From: Branchiostoma floridae
Lineage: Eukaryota; Chordata; Leptocardii; Amphioxiformes; Branchiostomatidae
Assembly: GCF_000003815.2 (NCBI RefSeq)
Contig: NC_049979.1
Location: 597,771-661,770, forward strand
DNA length: 64,000 nucleotides
Reading direction: 5' to 3'
The notes beneath the pieces are model-generated. The model was given only the letters and a program-made list of their open reading frames with translations. It was not told the origin of the DNA and made no database searches. Positions 11,303-21,492 of the stretch are shown here, one piece after another (positions within the stretch are counted from its first letter, which is position 1; each line of letters begins with the position of its first letter). The position numbers and the translations under genes are program-made.

Positions 11303-12212
11303 TTATCGTTATCTAGGTATGTATGTTTGCAATCCCAAACAAAACATTTTGATTCCATAGATTCTATTTCAAAATGCATGGAAGCTCCTCAGTACTTTAA
11401 GTAACGAAAACAAGCTTTAAGTCCCCATGTCCTATGCCATCGCATCAACAGTAAAGTCTTGCTCTTTAAACTTTCGAACATCGTGATACAGCCTTTAGAT
11501 AAGGTAAACTTTCGTACATCGTGATACAATCCCAGACAAGGTAAATTTACATTAGACAGGGTAACGCTTATGATGTTGGCAATGTTGAAGCTCAAACGGA
11601 TATCTAATCCTTTATGTCTGGAGACCTTTCAAATCCAGATCCAGCCCTGACATTTTTTTTCAGAGGAAATGCATGGGATAGTACAAGAACTGTCTGTACT
11701 TGATGCTGCAGGAAACAACCTAATCTGGTCTGCCCAGCTTCGCAGTAACGCCAGAATTACTTAAATGAATGAATGAATAGTTTAACATGATACGTCGCAG
11801 CCAGGAGCTGAGTTACGTATACTATACGGTACAGTGCAAGCATGGCAAGACAACTGAGCAAACGCTTTAAAACATCGATATGAAAGTAGTACTACGCTTT
11901 ACAAATGTAACGTTACGTTTACAATACAGCAAGACAAACGTCATGTAGAAACGACAATTGATCTTAATTGGAACATTATTATTATTAAAATTAACTATTC
12001 ACACCGTGATTATCTGTTGTTAAGGAGGCAGAATAAATATGGTATTGGGGAATTTTTGTATCGGTTCGTTCTGCAGTTTACAGCTTTAAAGGCAACCTAA
12101 GCAATATCACATTGTCAAAAGTGGAAATATTCTGAAAAAGGCTGTCTGTATAATATTGACATTTAATGCACTATTTTAGCACATTTACATCATTTTTTTC
12201 ATAAATTGAGAC
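11303..12212. other. No gene; small duplication and a possible LINE tail
   Basis: A ~40-bp duplication (ctttcgaacatcgtgatac and ctttcgtacatcgtgatac) lies at 11467-11560. Near 11766-11830, (GAAT)n followed by gcagccaggagctgagttac resembles the minus-strand tail of a LINE seen at 39061-39150. No coding segment seen. Confidence 0.45.
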
Positions 12213-12326
12213 GTTAAAAACGGCGCGGGAACGAGTTGCACAAGGATTCCAGATCAAGTCCTTATTTTTGGGTTGTACAATAATAAGGAATATCCTTGTG
12301 CAACTTATCTCTGGGCCGTTTTTAAC
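12213..12326. mobile_element. 114-bp foldback element
   Basis: The left arm gttaaaaacggc...gttgcacaaggat pairs with the right arm atccttgtgcaac...gccgtttttaac around a short AT-rich loop. The ends are clear but no duplication could be read with confidence, so the superfamily is open. Confidence 0.65.
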
Positions 12327-12387
12327 CGCTCAAAGTATGAAATGATGATGTAAATATCAGGAGGACACAGCCACAGTACGGTGACGA

Positions 12388-12487
12388 NNNNNNNNNNNNN
12401 NNNNNNNNNNNNNNNNNNNNNNNNNNNNNNNNNNNNNNNNNNNNNNNNNNNNNNNNNNNNNNNNNNNNNNNNNNNNNNNNNNNNNNN
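12388..12487. other. Assembly gap, 100 N
   Basis: Fixed-length placeholder gap within SLC24 intron 2. Confidence 0.99.
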
Positions 12488-12737
12488 CTCCAGCAGAATA
12501 TATACAACTACTTGAACTTGGGTTGGAAAGCGATGATGACAGGAGCTAATATGGACTGCCACGCTGACAGAAACATTGACAGGGAGCCAGTCGGCGTGAT
12601 CGGGACTAATTATAGTACAAGCAGGAGATAACGGCGGGTGTAAACGGCAGGGTGGGTTTTGTTATGTGTACACAACACGCGTATCAAATTCACAACCGAC
12701 GTCACATGCAGATGTTACAGTCAGGTTCTCTTTTCCC

Positions 12738-13159
12738 TAGCCTGGATACCATACCAGAACCTCAAAAATATCTTTTTGTGTTGGGGTCTGGCAGGATGGC
12801 TGTAGAAAGGTTCTCGAAGGCCCTTGATCAGAGGGAGGAGAACCTAGGATTGATGACCACTCACACCACAGGTAGCCAGCTACAACACACCACAGTTGGT
12901 CAGCAGGCTATCACAGTAGCCAGATGGTAGCGAATCAGGTACTTAGTGGTCACTGTTATGGATTAAAAAAATACAGTTGGGGGTCTTTAACCAATCATGG
13001 TAGGGGTGTAGTACCTCCTGCTGATCCTGCTGCTGTTCTATTGGTGGAGTTTTTTTTGCCCACTATAAGGGGCAAAATTGAGAAGGCTGCCTATGCCATC
13101 CGGCCAGACCCCTGCACGATAGATACTTGAGATCGGGCTGGGGTTTGGTAACCAGGCTA
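12738..13159. mobile_element. 422-bp MITE with TAGCCTGG ends and 9-bp TSD
   Basis: The ends are tagcctggataccata at left and tttggtaaccaggcta at right (imperfect inverted repeat). A perfect 9-bp direct repeat tcttttccc flanks it (12729-12737 and 13160-13168). Frames inside have no transposase motifs. The TAGCCT start and 9-bp duplication link it to the elements at 40657-40921 and 25828-26003. Confidence 0.87.
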
Positions 13160-13168
13160 TCTTTTCCC

Positions 13169-13504
13169 TGGATGTTGAGCGAACAGGATTGGATTTGTAT
13201 GACCTAACTTATGACTTTGTGAGTTGAACATTACCCATGGTGTGAGTTCAATTGGTGTGAGATTATTTGACAGAACACAAAGCACTCAAAACTTTCAAAG
13301 CACACTTCCTTGGCAATGGATTTATTACTACTGGATTATTACTAATGGATTATGGAACTACTAATGGGAATGTTGGTCACCCTACGGCCACTCCCTCATA
13401 GAAAAGATGGTAACTTTGTGAGGAAGCATGTTTGTTGTTGAAATATCCCGCAAATGGTAAGACCCCTTCACAAGAGAGCAAGAATGAGCCGGAATGCCGT
13501 CAGA
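13169..13504. other. No gene recognised
   Basis: AT-rich with small local repeats (actaatggattat type, 13320-13372). No coding segment supported. Confidence 0.4.
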
Positions 13505-13860
13505 ATTAGATTTCTATTACTGGGAATTCGTAGTGTATTCTAGAAATTATCACTGCATTCCAGATATTTGATCCCGTTCTTTTGGCTGGCCTGAAAGTTT
13601 TTGACATGCTAAAAACATTCGAAGAGGAGAAATATCGAACGGCATTCAAAGTGTATTTTAATTATTCTAACTGCAGTGTGACCGCATTCTACGGTATTTT
13701 AACATTATTCGAAGCATTCTTATCTCATTCGATGGAGAACCGAAACGGCAAGCCACTTCGAATCCTACCAGAATGTGACCCAAAGGATATCTGGAATGCA
13801 GTGAGAATTTCTAGAATACACTACGAATTCCCAGGAATAGAAAAGAATTTTCATACTGAA
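13505..13860. mobile_element. Foldback element with ~55-bp inner inverted arms
   Basis: The left segment 13520-13575 (gggaattcgtagtgtattct ... gcattccagatat) is the inverted copy of 13790-13848 (atatctggaatgc ... agaatacactacgaattccc). A 94-codon frame crosses it, but part of that frame is just the arm read in reverse, so it is not a gene. It sits just before a LINE fragment and may have inserted into it. Confidence 0.7.
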
Positions 13861-13872
13861 CTATAAAACATT

Positions 13873-14316
13873 CACATAATTGGCTGTCACAAATTAAATA
13901 TAGAAACCGGGAGATTCCCTATCGATCAGAGGGTTTGTTCATTCTGTCCAGAGTCAATTGAAGACGAATATCACTTTATGGTTGCATGTACCAAATATTC
14001 TGATATACGCAATTCTCTATACAAAAGGCTGACATTTTATACACAAGGATTTATCTCAATGGACCTGAAGTGCAAATTCAAATACATCATGACATGTGAC
14101 AATCCCTGCATGGCAGATATATATCAAAAATATATCAAAGACGGTTTAGACATTAAAAATTCATCAAATGATTGTAAAAGCCTCCAATGATTGTAAGAAA
14201 CTTATCCCATACTACAACTCTTGTATTAGTAAGATAAGCCTTAAGTTAAGCTATAGCACTGTAGTTATGTAGATGCCATACTTTGTACCTCGTACATTGT
14301 TGTGCAATCAAGTTAT
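13873..14316 (+). mobile_element. CR1-like LINE, C-terminal coding remnant plus 3' UTR
   Basis: A continuous frame from about 13885 reads KLNIETGRFPIDQRVCSFC, then an acidic DEYHF motif, a downstream Cys and KYSDIRN, ending at TGA near 14190. This C-x2-C ... EDE-HF ... C ... Y pattern is the small zinc-binding domain that ends ORF2 of many CR1-like non-LTR retrotransposons, as at 42036-42668 and 18500-18772. The 3' part ends near catactttgtacctcgtaca; the same tail recurs inside the MITE at 57647-57878. 5'-truncated and inactive. Confidence 0.82.
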
Positions 14317-14325
14317 TAGTTAACT

Positions 14326-14575
14326 GATGGCGCCTGATGGCGCATAGGGCGGCGCCCATCTCCGTTTCAGTAGCCCTTGGGCCACACAACGCAATTACTA
14401 CAGCAGGTGGCTAGTGTTCAACTTCCATACTCTTTCCCAAATGCTGAGTGCTAAGCAGAGAAAGAAGCATGTACCATTTTTAAAGTCTTTGGTATGACTC
14501 GGCCGGGGATCGAACTCACGACCTACCGAATGCAAGGCGAACACTCTGACCACTAGGCCATTGCACAAGGTATAT
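14326..14575 (-). mobile_element. tRNA-derived SINE (second family), minus strand
   Basis: The head on the minus strand has A box tggcctagtggtc and B box gttcgatccccgg, then a body matching 6607-6867 throughout. It abuts a CA microsatellite at its 5' side and a LINE tail at its 3' side. Confidence 0.87.
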
Positions 14576-14581
14576 TTCATG

Positions 14582-14582
14582 A

Positions 14583-14612
<30 letters not shown>
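14582..14612. repeat. (CA)n microsatellite
   Basis: About 15 CA repeats directly beside the SINE head. Confidence 0.97.
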
Positions 14613-14615
<3 letters not shown>

Positions 14616-14954
14616 AAGAATGAGACAGACTGCCTGCATGTCGTGCTGACCTCCTCCACGAGGACAAATATCCGTTATTTGATTGATGGAGAAACTGTGG
14701 CCAGTATTGAGTCTGAAATACAGCCCTGCCCGGGGGCGATGTATCAGATCTGACGGTTATTGCTAAAAGAACTAAGGTCTCTTTGATCATCTAATACAAG
14801 ATTGGTGATCATTGAATCTAGGGATATATAGTTCAAGTTCAACGTTTCCGGAATGAATATTGCCATGCTATGAAGTCATAGATGGACGCTGTGGGGATAG
14901 GGCAATAAAAGACATACGAGAAAAGTTTTAGTTTCACTTTTACTTTATGACGAA

Positions 14955-14990
14955 CACACAATCACACACACATAGTCATACAGTCACTCA

Positions 14991-15059
<69 letters not shown>

Positions 15060-15253
15060 AGACACACATATACACAAACACACACACACACACAGACACA
15101 CACACACAGTCACACACACACACACAGACACACACACAGTCACACACACACACAGTCACACCACACACACACACACAGACACACAGACATACACACACAC
15201 AGACACACACATACACTCACACACACACACACAAAGACACACACACACACAAA

Positions 15254-15292
<39 letters not shown>
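14955..15292. repeat. Long compound (CA)n microsatellite
   Basis: About 340 bp of CA repeats, with a pure run of ~30 units near 14994-15056 and the rest interrupted by agtc, agac and atac variants. The His/Thr-rich (plus) and Cys/Val-rich (minus) frames across it are artefacts of the dinucleotide. It ends about 80 bp from SLC24 exon 2. Confidence 0.97.
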
Positions 15293-15294
<2 letters not shown>

Positions 15295-15372
15295 CGTAAA
15301 AACATCGTTCTTTTTCTACGAAATTCTGTCAAATCAATGACCATGCAGTAAAACATGAGATAGCGGGCTTAC

Positions 15373-15449
15373 CACGAGCGTGTGCACCACGATGGCGCCA
15401 TGTCTCCGCTGGGTCTGCGAGAACAGGTCCGGCGGGAACTCGTGAATTG
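15373..15449 (-). CDS. SLC24/NCKX exchanger, exon 2
   Basis: A 77-bp exon on the minus strand. The acceptor is a pyrimidine tract ending ctctcttccag (15450 upward) and the donor is gtaagc below 15373. With the single base carried over from exon 1 it encodes AIHEFPPDLFSQTQ followed by RRHGAIVVHTLV. The pattern EFP-DLF----RR-GA (the region just before the first core helix) is typical of NCKX exchangers, and the exon leads in phase 0 into VIYMF in exon 3. Exon 1 ends in phase 1 and this exon starts with two bases of the codon, so the frame is consistent. A CA microsatellite lies about 80 bp away on its donor side. Confidence 0.92.
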
Positions 15450-15459
15450 CTGGAAGAGA

Positions 15460-16537
15460 GAAAAAAAACACGTGCAACATCAGCAGCTGGCACTTACAGA
15501 CAACTGAATACTCTACATTCATCTATTTTCTCCGGGACTTGGTTTCATGTTAGGAAAGCTGGAAGAGAAAAAAAACACGTGCATCGTGAGTACCTGGCAC
15601 TTCATGCTGTATGCATCAGCGTGTCTGACATGTCTTCCCCCTGCCCCATTGCAGGGATTTTACTAGGATTTTACGCAAAGTGTACGAGCACGCTGCTCAA
15701 CAACTCTTCATATGTCATCTAGCAAGACTTTTACAGAACTATCTACGTTTGTCTACACGTGTTTTAATAAGGGTTGGGGGTGGCTCTGCAGATTTAGATG
15801 GAATATACGGAACCTTTCCACAAATAACTTTAGTTATATAATTCAATACATTTATAACGTTAATTATGACTGGTTTAGTTCAAAATGAACATTTAGCCCA
15901 TGTTGGCCATGGATATGCAATAAAGATCGCTGTCATTAACACCAACAGTCTATGTACGTGAGGTCAAGTTTGTAGTTATTTTCCTAGGATTTTCAGCAAT
16001 TATTACTGGCTACATGAAGCTACATCATGCTTCACCTTAGTCCAGAATTGTAAGACGTCAAAGGGCTTTGGGAAATGATGATTTCAGTTCAATAGAGGGA
16101 TGCAAACTTGGCAAACGGACAGCTCAGGGAAGCTAAGAGCGCGTTTAAATCTAAAATTTCCGCCGGCGCCATTTCTTAGAAAGGTTTTAGATCTTCTGAG
16201 GCAGTATCGCCAACTTACATGAATTTTTTGGCAATTTCTCAGAAATATATTATAGCTCGTTTGAAACGTTTTTGTCCATCATCTCAAATATCCGCCATTT
16301 CTGAGAAGAGTATCAGACCATTTTTTTGCAGACCAAGTCTTCTGAGGCGTCTTTTCTTGTCTGATGACTCATCTGCAGACTTGCGCGCGCCAGTTGGTCG
16401 GTTGCCAGGACGACCGACGGAGGGACATCGACATTACATGCCGAGTGGTCGGTGACGTCATTACCTGCCGAGTGACCGGTGACGTCATTACCTGACGAGT
16501 GGCCGGTGATCTTTGGCATTTCCTGCAGCAGCTGTGG
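15460..16537. other. Intronic sequence, no gene recognised
   Basis: Two short similar segments (ctggaagagaaaaaaaacac) lie at 15448-15475 and 15560-15585. The rest is AT-rich without spliced coding signals. TGACGTCA occurs in a small repeated stretch (ggtgacgtcattacctg, 16448-16495). Confidence 0.4.
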
Positions 16538-16721
16538 TCAGGCACAGGGCCTGTAGTCTAGAATTCAGACACAGGGCCTGTAGCCTGGAATTCAGACACA
16601 GGGCCTGTAGCCGGGAATTCAGACACAGGGCCTGTAGCTTGGAATTCAGACACAGGTGATGTAGTCTGGAATTCAGACTCAGAGGCTGTAGCCTGGAATC
16701 CAGACTCGGGGCCTGTAGCTG
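16538..16721. repeat. 30-bp minisatellite, about six copies
   Basis: Unit aattcagacacagggcctgt plus ~10 variable bases, repeated about six times with substitutions. The unit length is divisible by three, so all frames stay open, giving a repeated SEFQATGPV peptide on the minus strand. In that frame it continues from a LINE C-terminus at 16722-16841, so the array appears to have grown at or beside a LINE 3' end. Confidence 0.9.
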
Positions 16722-16841
16722 AAAAAACGCTAGCTGGCCGTACTGTACTTGGTGGTAACGAGTTCCACTCTTCGATGGTTCGAGGGTAAAACTGATTTTT
16801 GAACACTTTAGCCTGATAAAATCTCGCTTATAGCAGCCCAC
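16722..16841 (-). mobile_element. LINE ORF2 C-terminal remnant, minus strand
   Basis: The minus strand encodes VFKNQFYPRTIEEWNSLPPS. The motif F-PRTI-EWN-LP is a conserved ending of many LINE ORF2 proteins. A second, independent copy (SFFPRTIVEWN) lies at 24160-24400. Truncated on both sides. Confidence 0.75.
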
Positions 16842-16860
16842 CCAGCAGGCCTCCTCTGCG

Positions 16861-17211
16861 GGAGGGGCCAGTTACAGCCCCGGACAGCAGAGTTTGTGTT
16901 ACACAGACTATGTGGAGGGGCCAGTTACAGCCCCGGACAGCAGAGTTTGTGTTACACAGACTATGTGGAGGGGCCAGTTACAGCCCCGGACAGCAGAGTT
17001 TGTGTTACACAGACTATGTGGAGGGGCCAGTTACAGCCCCGGACAGCAGAGTTTGTGTTACACAGACTATGTGGAGGGGCCAGTTACAGCCCCGGACAGC
17101 AGAGTTTGTGTTACACAGACTATGTGGAGGGGCCAGTTACAGCCCCGGACAGCAGAGTTTGTGTTACACAGACTATGTGGAGGGGCCAGTTACAGCCCCG
17201 GACAGCAGAGT
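16861..17211. repeat. 53-bp minisatellite, 6.6 nearly identical copies
   Basis: Units start with ggaggggccagttacagccc at 16861, 16914, 16967, 17020, 17073, 17126 and 17179. I see no differences between the full copies, so the array is recent or homogenised. Because 53 is not a multiple of three, the same peptides rotate through all three plus-strand frames, which explains the overlapping 107-170-codon frames; none should be called a gene. Confidence 0.96.
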
Positions 17212-17742
17212 ACGTAAATCAAGGCTAAATAAATACTGCAAAAAAAATCCCCTCAATTCCGGTTGGAAACGCGGTCACCTCTTCAGCACCAGGGCTAACT
17301 CGCACCTCGAGCAAGTTTTGTCTCAGGAATCCATTTTATTGAAATCCCGGCAAGCAAATTCAGTGGGGAGGGCTAATTTGGTCACGTGGGGATGGAAGAT
17401 TACAGTGCTGAGGAAAACCTAATCTCAAAGTGTTAAAAGCTTTGACCTTAGAAGACTTGACCTTGGTTATGACCTTCGCCGCGGTATTCCATGTCAGGGC
17501 ATCCTCCATTGCAGAGCCCAACAAGCATGGTTTCCTATTCTTGATACTTCTCTTCCCAAATTTCAACACTGTGAAGAAGCGTGAAGAACCCCCACCATTA
17601 CATTTCAATGTTCTACAGTCATAGCATCAACTCTCAAAATTCCACCGGGTGCTATGATACCGCCACATTAGTAAACATTGGTAAGAGACCTTCTCAAGAA
17701 CAAGTCTGGAACACCTGAGTATCTAACGTGTACCGGTATACT
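17212..17742. other. No gene recognised
   Basis: Mixed-composition intronic sequence. Short frames on both strands have no recognisable motif. Confidence 0.45.
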
Positions 17743-18020
17743 GATGCTGCATTGATACATCTCTTTAAATCACTTTAAATTCATGTATTGTTTCCTCATG
17801 AGGGGCATGATGTTTTACCTGAAGTCAGAAAAATACCTCTATGGAGTCAGGGAAAACGGTTGACCTCCTACACCTACACCCCTGATGCTGCACTGACACA
17901 TCTCTTTAAATCACTTCAAATTCAAGTATTTCTCATGTGGGGTATTGTTAGAATTGATATTACCTGAAGTCAGAGAAATACCTAAAAGGACTCAGGGAAA
18001 ACGGCTGACCTCCTCCTACA
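17743..18020 (+). repeat. Tandem duplication, ~140-bp period
   Basis: Two diverged copies share gatgctgca, catctctttaaatcactt, acctgaagtcaga and cagggaaaacgg, starting near 17743 and 17883. Old and non-coding. Confidence 0.8.
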
Positions 18021-18025
18021 CCTAC

Positions 18026-18310
18026 AACCCTGTATCTGTATCTGTATAGCCGGTATAACCGCCCTTCGGCGTAACACACCAGCTTCTGTATCTGTATCTA
18101 TATAGCCGGTATAACCGCCGTTCGGCGTAACACACCAGCTTCTGTATCTGTATCTATATAGCCGGTATAACCGCCGTTCGGCGTAACACACCAGCTTCAC
18201 AGGCACGCGGCGCGGCAGCAGCTGGTTATATTACACCAAAGGACCCGTCACACCTAGCTTTTGCACATCTGCAAGCGTTCTTTAAAACTATCCAGAGAAG
18301 ATGCCCTGCC
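18026..18310 (-). mobile_element. LINE 3' end with three 56-bp tandem units, minus strand
   Basis: Three copies of a 56-bp unit (with agccggtataaccgcc, then gtaacacaccagcttc) lie at about 18040-18196. They are followed by a segment (cacgcggcgcggcagcagct ... cacatctgcaagcgttcttt) that is collinear with 32896-33063 and 24186-24330. In those copies the minus strand carries the FPRTI-EWN LINE C-terminus, so the 56-bp array is the LINE's 3' terminal region. Confidence 0.75.
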
Positions 18311-18484
18311 GGGAGACTAGAGGTCAGTACCAGGTGGTCAGCTTCGATCTTACACTAAACAGACAGCACCCTACAACATCCTGCTATCGTCACGGACAGA
18401 GCACAGACCATCGCCAGCGGTACTGCCGACCCGTCTGACCCATAGTTAACCTATCCTGACCTCTGAATTTGTTTCATACAGCAC
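18311..18484. other. No feature recognised
   Basis: Short connecting sequence with no repeat or coding signature seen. Confidence 0.4.
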
Positions 18485-18893
18485 GCTTTCTTCATTCGTG
18501 TGTCTGTACTGTGTACGTTTCTTCGTACAAATGAGATCGAAGACGAACGTCACTTTGTTATGGAATGTTCTCGATATAATGACAAACGCACAGAGGTGTT
18601 CACATTACTTTCCGCTTGCTCTAAAGAATTTGCTACTCTCTGTTCGATAGATAAACTCAATTACATTCTGGGAGGCGATAATCCACACTGTGTACAAGTA
18701 GGCAAATATATCCACGAATGTTTATACCATAGAACCAATAGTGTAAATGACAAGCTAGACACTATATGTTGATTTATTCATACCTTTAGATATCCATATA
18801 TGTGTGTTAAATTGTACTGTATGTAGCTGTTATACATGTAGACCTTACGAAAGTCGCTGTACTTTTGTCGTGTCAATAAAGATCTATATAAAA
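18485..18893 (+). mobile_element. CR1-like LINE, C-terminal codons plus 3' UTR
   Basis: The frame 18500-18772 ends in a C-x-F ... EIEDERHFVMECSRYNDKR segment, the zinc-binding C-terminus of ORF2 in CR1-like LINEs; the first Cys of the expected pair is Ser. The stop at 18770-18772 is followed by a ~120-bp 3' UTR ending tgtcaataaagatc. This is the longest copy of the family whose tails are at 4867, 47718 and 60688. 5'-truncated. Confidence 0.85.
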
Positions 18894-19904
18894 AAGAATT
18901 ACAGAGTAATGCATCCGTTTGTCAGTGTGCCAAATCTTACATTTTTTATTCATTTCACCTATTCATGTGTTAGACTGAATTATTTCACCTATTCATGTGT
19001 TAGACTGTAGTGTCTGCAGAGATTGATATATTATATACAAAATCATATTCTATGGCTCAAGCTTAGTAGTCATCCTCTCATGGTTAGAATTCGTTCCTCT
19101 AAAATATTCGACAGTGAAGCGACAGTGAATAGGAGCCAGAATAAAGTGGATAACAGGCTAAGATGGTTCACCCAATTCGCTAAAATCAGACGTTGAAACT
19201 GACAAAATTAGCCTGCTTAAAAAAAGCATGCTTTTAGTAGCCCGTGGCGATACAGGTATAGGAGATAAACTTAGCGATACGCTGAAAAGGGAACAGAACC
19301 AAGTTGCTACATTCTGTGCAAACAAGTACGACGGTAGGGGGGGGGGGGGGGGGGTGGTCAAGTGTCACCAATTTTAAAACATATCTACAGTAGTAGTTAC
19401 TCAGATACAGAAAAAACTATCCAGACTATACATGATGCACCAAATAACTAATAACCTGGAAGACAGAGAAGCTATCAAGTACCTAATGCCGGCGCAGAAA
19501 ATTACAAGAAATAGTCATGCCTTCAAGAACAAAGTTAGCACAGAATTGAGGGTTATGAAATGTGTAGACTCAGAGCGAGCTCGCCGGAGTGAGTGTGAGT
19601 GTGTAAGAAATTCCACTGGTTAGCCGTCAAGGCCCCGGACCGGCGCCTGATGAGGCCGAGAGATGGTGTATCACAGGCTCCTGACGATGTAGCCGCTTAC
19701 TTAATAAAGAGGCGAGCTACAAGATAAGACGGAGAACAGGACATGTTAAGATGGGGAAGCGTCTTGGGGTTATCTTTAGGTTATCTTAAGATGGCGGAGC
19801 GGCTCATCCGCGGACGGGTAATTCTCCATCTTACTCCATCTCAATGTTTACTCAACCAAGGCCTTGATATGCGTCAAATGGGCGTGACGTGTCGGCGGGT
19901 TAGG
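18894..19904. other. No gene; G-tract and local duplications
   Basis: A 25-bp duplication (tttcacctattcatgtgttagactg) lies at 18955-19010. A run of about 18 G lies near 19337-19354. The segment 19640-19900 contains repeated ggttatctt and agatggg words. No spliced coding segment supported. Confidence 0.45.
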
Positions 19905-20178
19905 CCATAAAATTCCACCCAAACTTCCTCACATTCACTGACAAAAAGAAAACAGTTCTCCTTCTAACATCACAAAACCCACACATAATAGAAAGGGTGG
20001 GATCTTTCGTCTTCCACTGTCTTAAAAAAAGGAGTCGAACCCAATAACCTAGGATCTAGAGTTAGCTTTTACTAGCTTTAGACTAAAGTAGACACTTGTG
20101 ATATTTTTCGTACACTGTTTGTATCTTTAATGTTACCTACAATTAGCCCTCGGGCAAGAATTTGCAATAAACGTTATT
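19905..20178 (+). mobile_element. CR1-like LINE 3' end (family with TTAGCCCTCGGGCAAGAA tail)
   Basis: A frame from about 19907 reads KFHPNFLTFTDKKKTVLLLT and ends FVFHCLKKRSRTQ, stop at 20045-20047, then a 3' UTR ending attagccctcgggcaagaat plus an AATAAA. The copy at 21493-21850 encodes the same C-terminus. Codon-level agreement between copies with silent changes shows these derive from a real ORF2. 5'-truncated. Confidence 0.85.
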
Positions 20179-20204
20179 TGCACCACGGTCGATAAAACCG
20201 TACT

Positions 20205-20395
20205 ATGGTAAATGGCTGCTATCCGTTGTATTTAGAGCAGGGTGTTTAGGATCATCAATTCGACGGAAGGTGGTTTCAAATTGCAATATTATAGTTTCAA
20301 ATTAACATTCGTCGACTTGACATTCGCTAAATACCATGTTTTTTAAAAACAACGGATATAGATCACCTCGCAGATATAGGTTAACTAGCGTTATA
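20205..20395. mobile_element. Foldback MITE (GATATCAAGTCGAYGG / AACGGATATAGG family)
   Basis: The left end tatccgttgtatttag pairs with the right part acaacggatata. The inner arms cgacggaaggtggtttcaaa and attcgtcgacttgacatt partly invert on each other. The right end ttaactagcgtta recurs at 28200, 30760 and 39820. Other copies: 23722-23840, 39640-39835, 51230-51545. Non-coding. Confidence 0.7.
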
Positions 20396-20507
20396 TTCTA
20401 TTTCAAAACGCCACAAGCCAAGCCAAGGGGAATAGAGCTGCAGCTGAATCAGTATCGGTTCCCTGTATGGCTTTGGCTGTGTCAGCTCGAGCTACCACTA
20501 CCTATCA

Positions 20508-20846
20508 GGTACAGAGTTCTATACTGTGATTGTACACGGAAATAAAGATCACAGTTCTTATAATGTACAGAGTTCTATGCTGTGATTGTACACAGAAATA
20601 AAGATCCCAGTACTTAATTATGGCTTAATGATAATATTTAAGAAAGCGTTAACATTACGTAAAGTAACTTAAAGAATGCCAATGCAGTACATTTAAGCAC
20701 ACTTTAAGAGTGCTTAAAGAGCGGTTTTCATGCATTGTTATCAGGTAGAGAGTTCTATACTGTGATTGTGCACAGAAATAAAGATCACAGTTCTTATAAT
20801 GTACAGAGTTCTATACTGTGATTGTGCACAGAAATAAAGATCGCAG
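20508..20846 (+). repeat. Four copies of a ~53-bp unit, two pairs
   Basis: Unit acagagttctatactgtgat then tgtacac.gaaataaagatc recurs at about 20508, 20563, 20745 and 20800, as two tandem pairs separated by ~130 bp. Each ends with an aataaagatc like that of the LINE tails, suggesting LINE 3' ends multiplied in tandem. The minus-strand frame 20741-20941 is a by-product. Confidence 0.75.
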
Positions 20847-21147
20847 TTAAACTGTCCAAGAAAACCAATTAAGTTACTTATAAAGCCTGGTCTCTGTTGA
20901 CAGGTGGTCACTATAGGCAGCATTCTTAGTGCTGGTACCAATGGGGAAAATCATCTATTAACGGAGGAAACGCTAATCAATGGGAACAATTATCAATGAT
21001 GGTATCTAAGATACTGGTTAATCGAAAATACTTAATGCTGGGAAAAATCATCGAAGGGAAAAATTATGTAAAAGCGGCCATATTGGCAAGGCGGTCCATA
21101 CGTAGCGTCGGTCACTTGCAAGTACATGTTTGAATAAGTATCTGTAT

Positions 21148-21465
21148 CTATATAGCCGGTATAACCGCCGTTCGGTGTAACACACCAGTTTGTATATATA
21201 TTTGGGATATGAGTGGATGGAATTCATAGCTCCTCGGGAATCCGTTATCTGTGTGTGCTTGTTTCTTATCTGTTTGTGCTTGTTTCTGCAGCAAATGGCC
21301 CCCAGGAGGCGAGACGTGAGTGCCAGAAGACAGATGACCGAACAGCTTCTGCAATCTTTTCCTCGACAGATCATTTACAGGATCCCGCTTCCGCCATGAG
21401 CCTAACGTAAGAAACAAGGAGAAGCCGAATCCAAACACTGCAACAGATAAAAGGACTTCTACCAT
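21148..21465 (-). CDS. Possible nested membrane-protein exon (unrecognised)
   Basis: A 105-codon minus-strand frame begins in a good start context (gcaacATGG). Its N-terminus looks like a signal anchor: a hydrophobic run VLLSVAVFGFGFSLFLTLG at about residues 4-22, then SWRKRDP. A small internal duplication follows (QKQAQTDKKQAHTDNG). Its last codons run into a single 56-bp repeat unit (21136-21190), so the true end or donor must be earlier; I found no convincing GT donor. The plus strand over the same bases is also open and has an acceptor-like tttctgcag at about 21290 and a donor-like gtaagaaac at 21408. One of the two could be a real exon within the SLC24 intron, or neither. Speculative. 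Confidence 0.22.
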   Translation of the reverse strand: MVEVLLSVAVFGFGFSLFLTLGSWRKRDPVNDLSRKRLQKLFGHLSSGTHVSPPGGHLLQKQAQTDKKQAHTDNGFPRSYEFHPLISQIYIQTGVLHRTAVIPAI

Positions 21466-21492
21466 GTTGCGTATTTTGGCTTTAGAAAATTA

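Larger units (their letters stand above)
7602..15372 (-). other. SLC24 intron 2 (7.8 kb)
   Basis: Bounded by a gtaagc donor after exon 2 and a tgctgtcccag acceptor before exon 3 (minus strand). It holds the insertions listed separately (Harbinger-like MITE, 9-bp-TSD MITE, foldback, LINE, SINE, CA repeats). The segment 7737-7850 matches 40555-40650 in inverted orientation (shared ttataccgcc, acaagacgggg and tctcccgtccgggtgaa), an unclassified dispersed repeat. Confidence 0.85.

Noticed and set aside
14947-15356. His/Thr-rich and Cys/Val-rich frames
   Set aside because: Translation of a CA microsatellite.
16894-17422. Overlapping 107-170-codon frames as genes
   Set aside because: The 53-bp array gives the same peptides in all three plus frames, as expected for a non-multiple-of-three repeat.
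19645-19690. Hammerhead ribozyme core (ctgatgaggccgaga)
   Set aside because: CTGATGA is present, but no matching stem II closure, GAAA box or cleavage-site helix follows.
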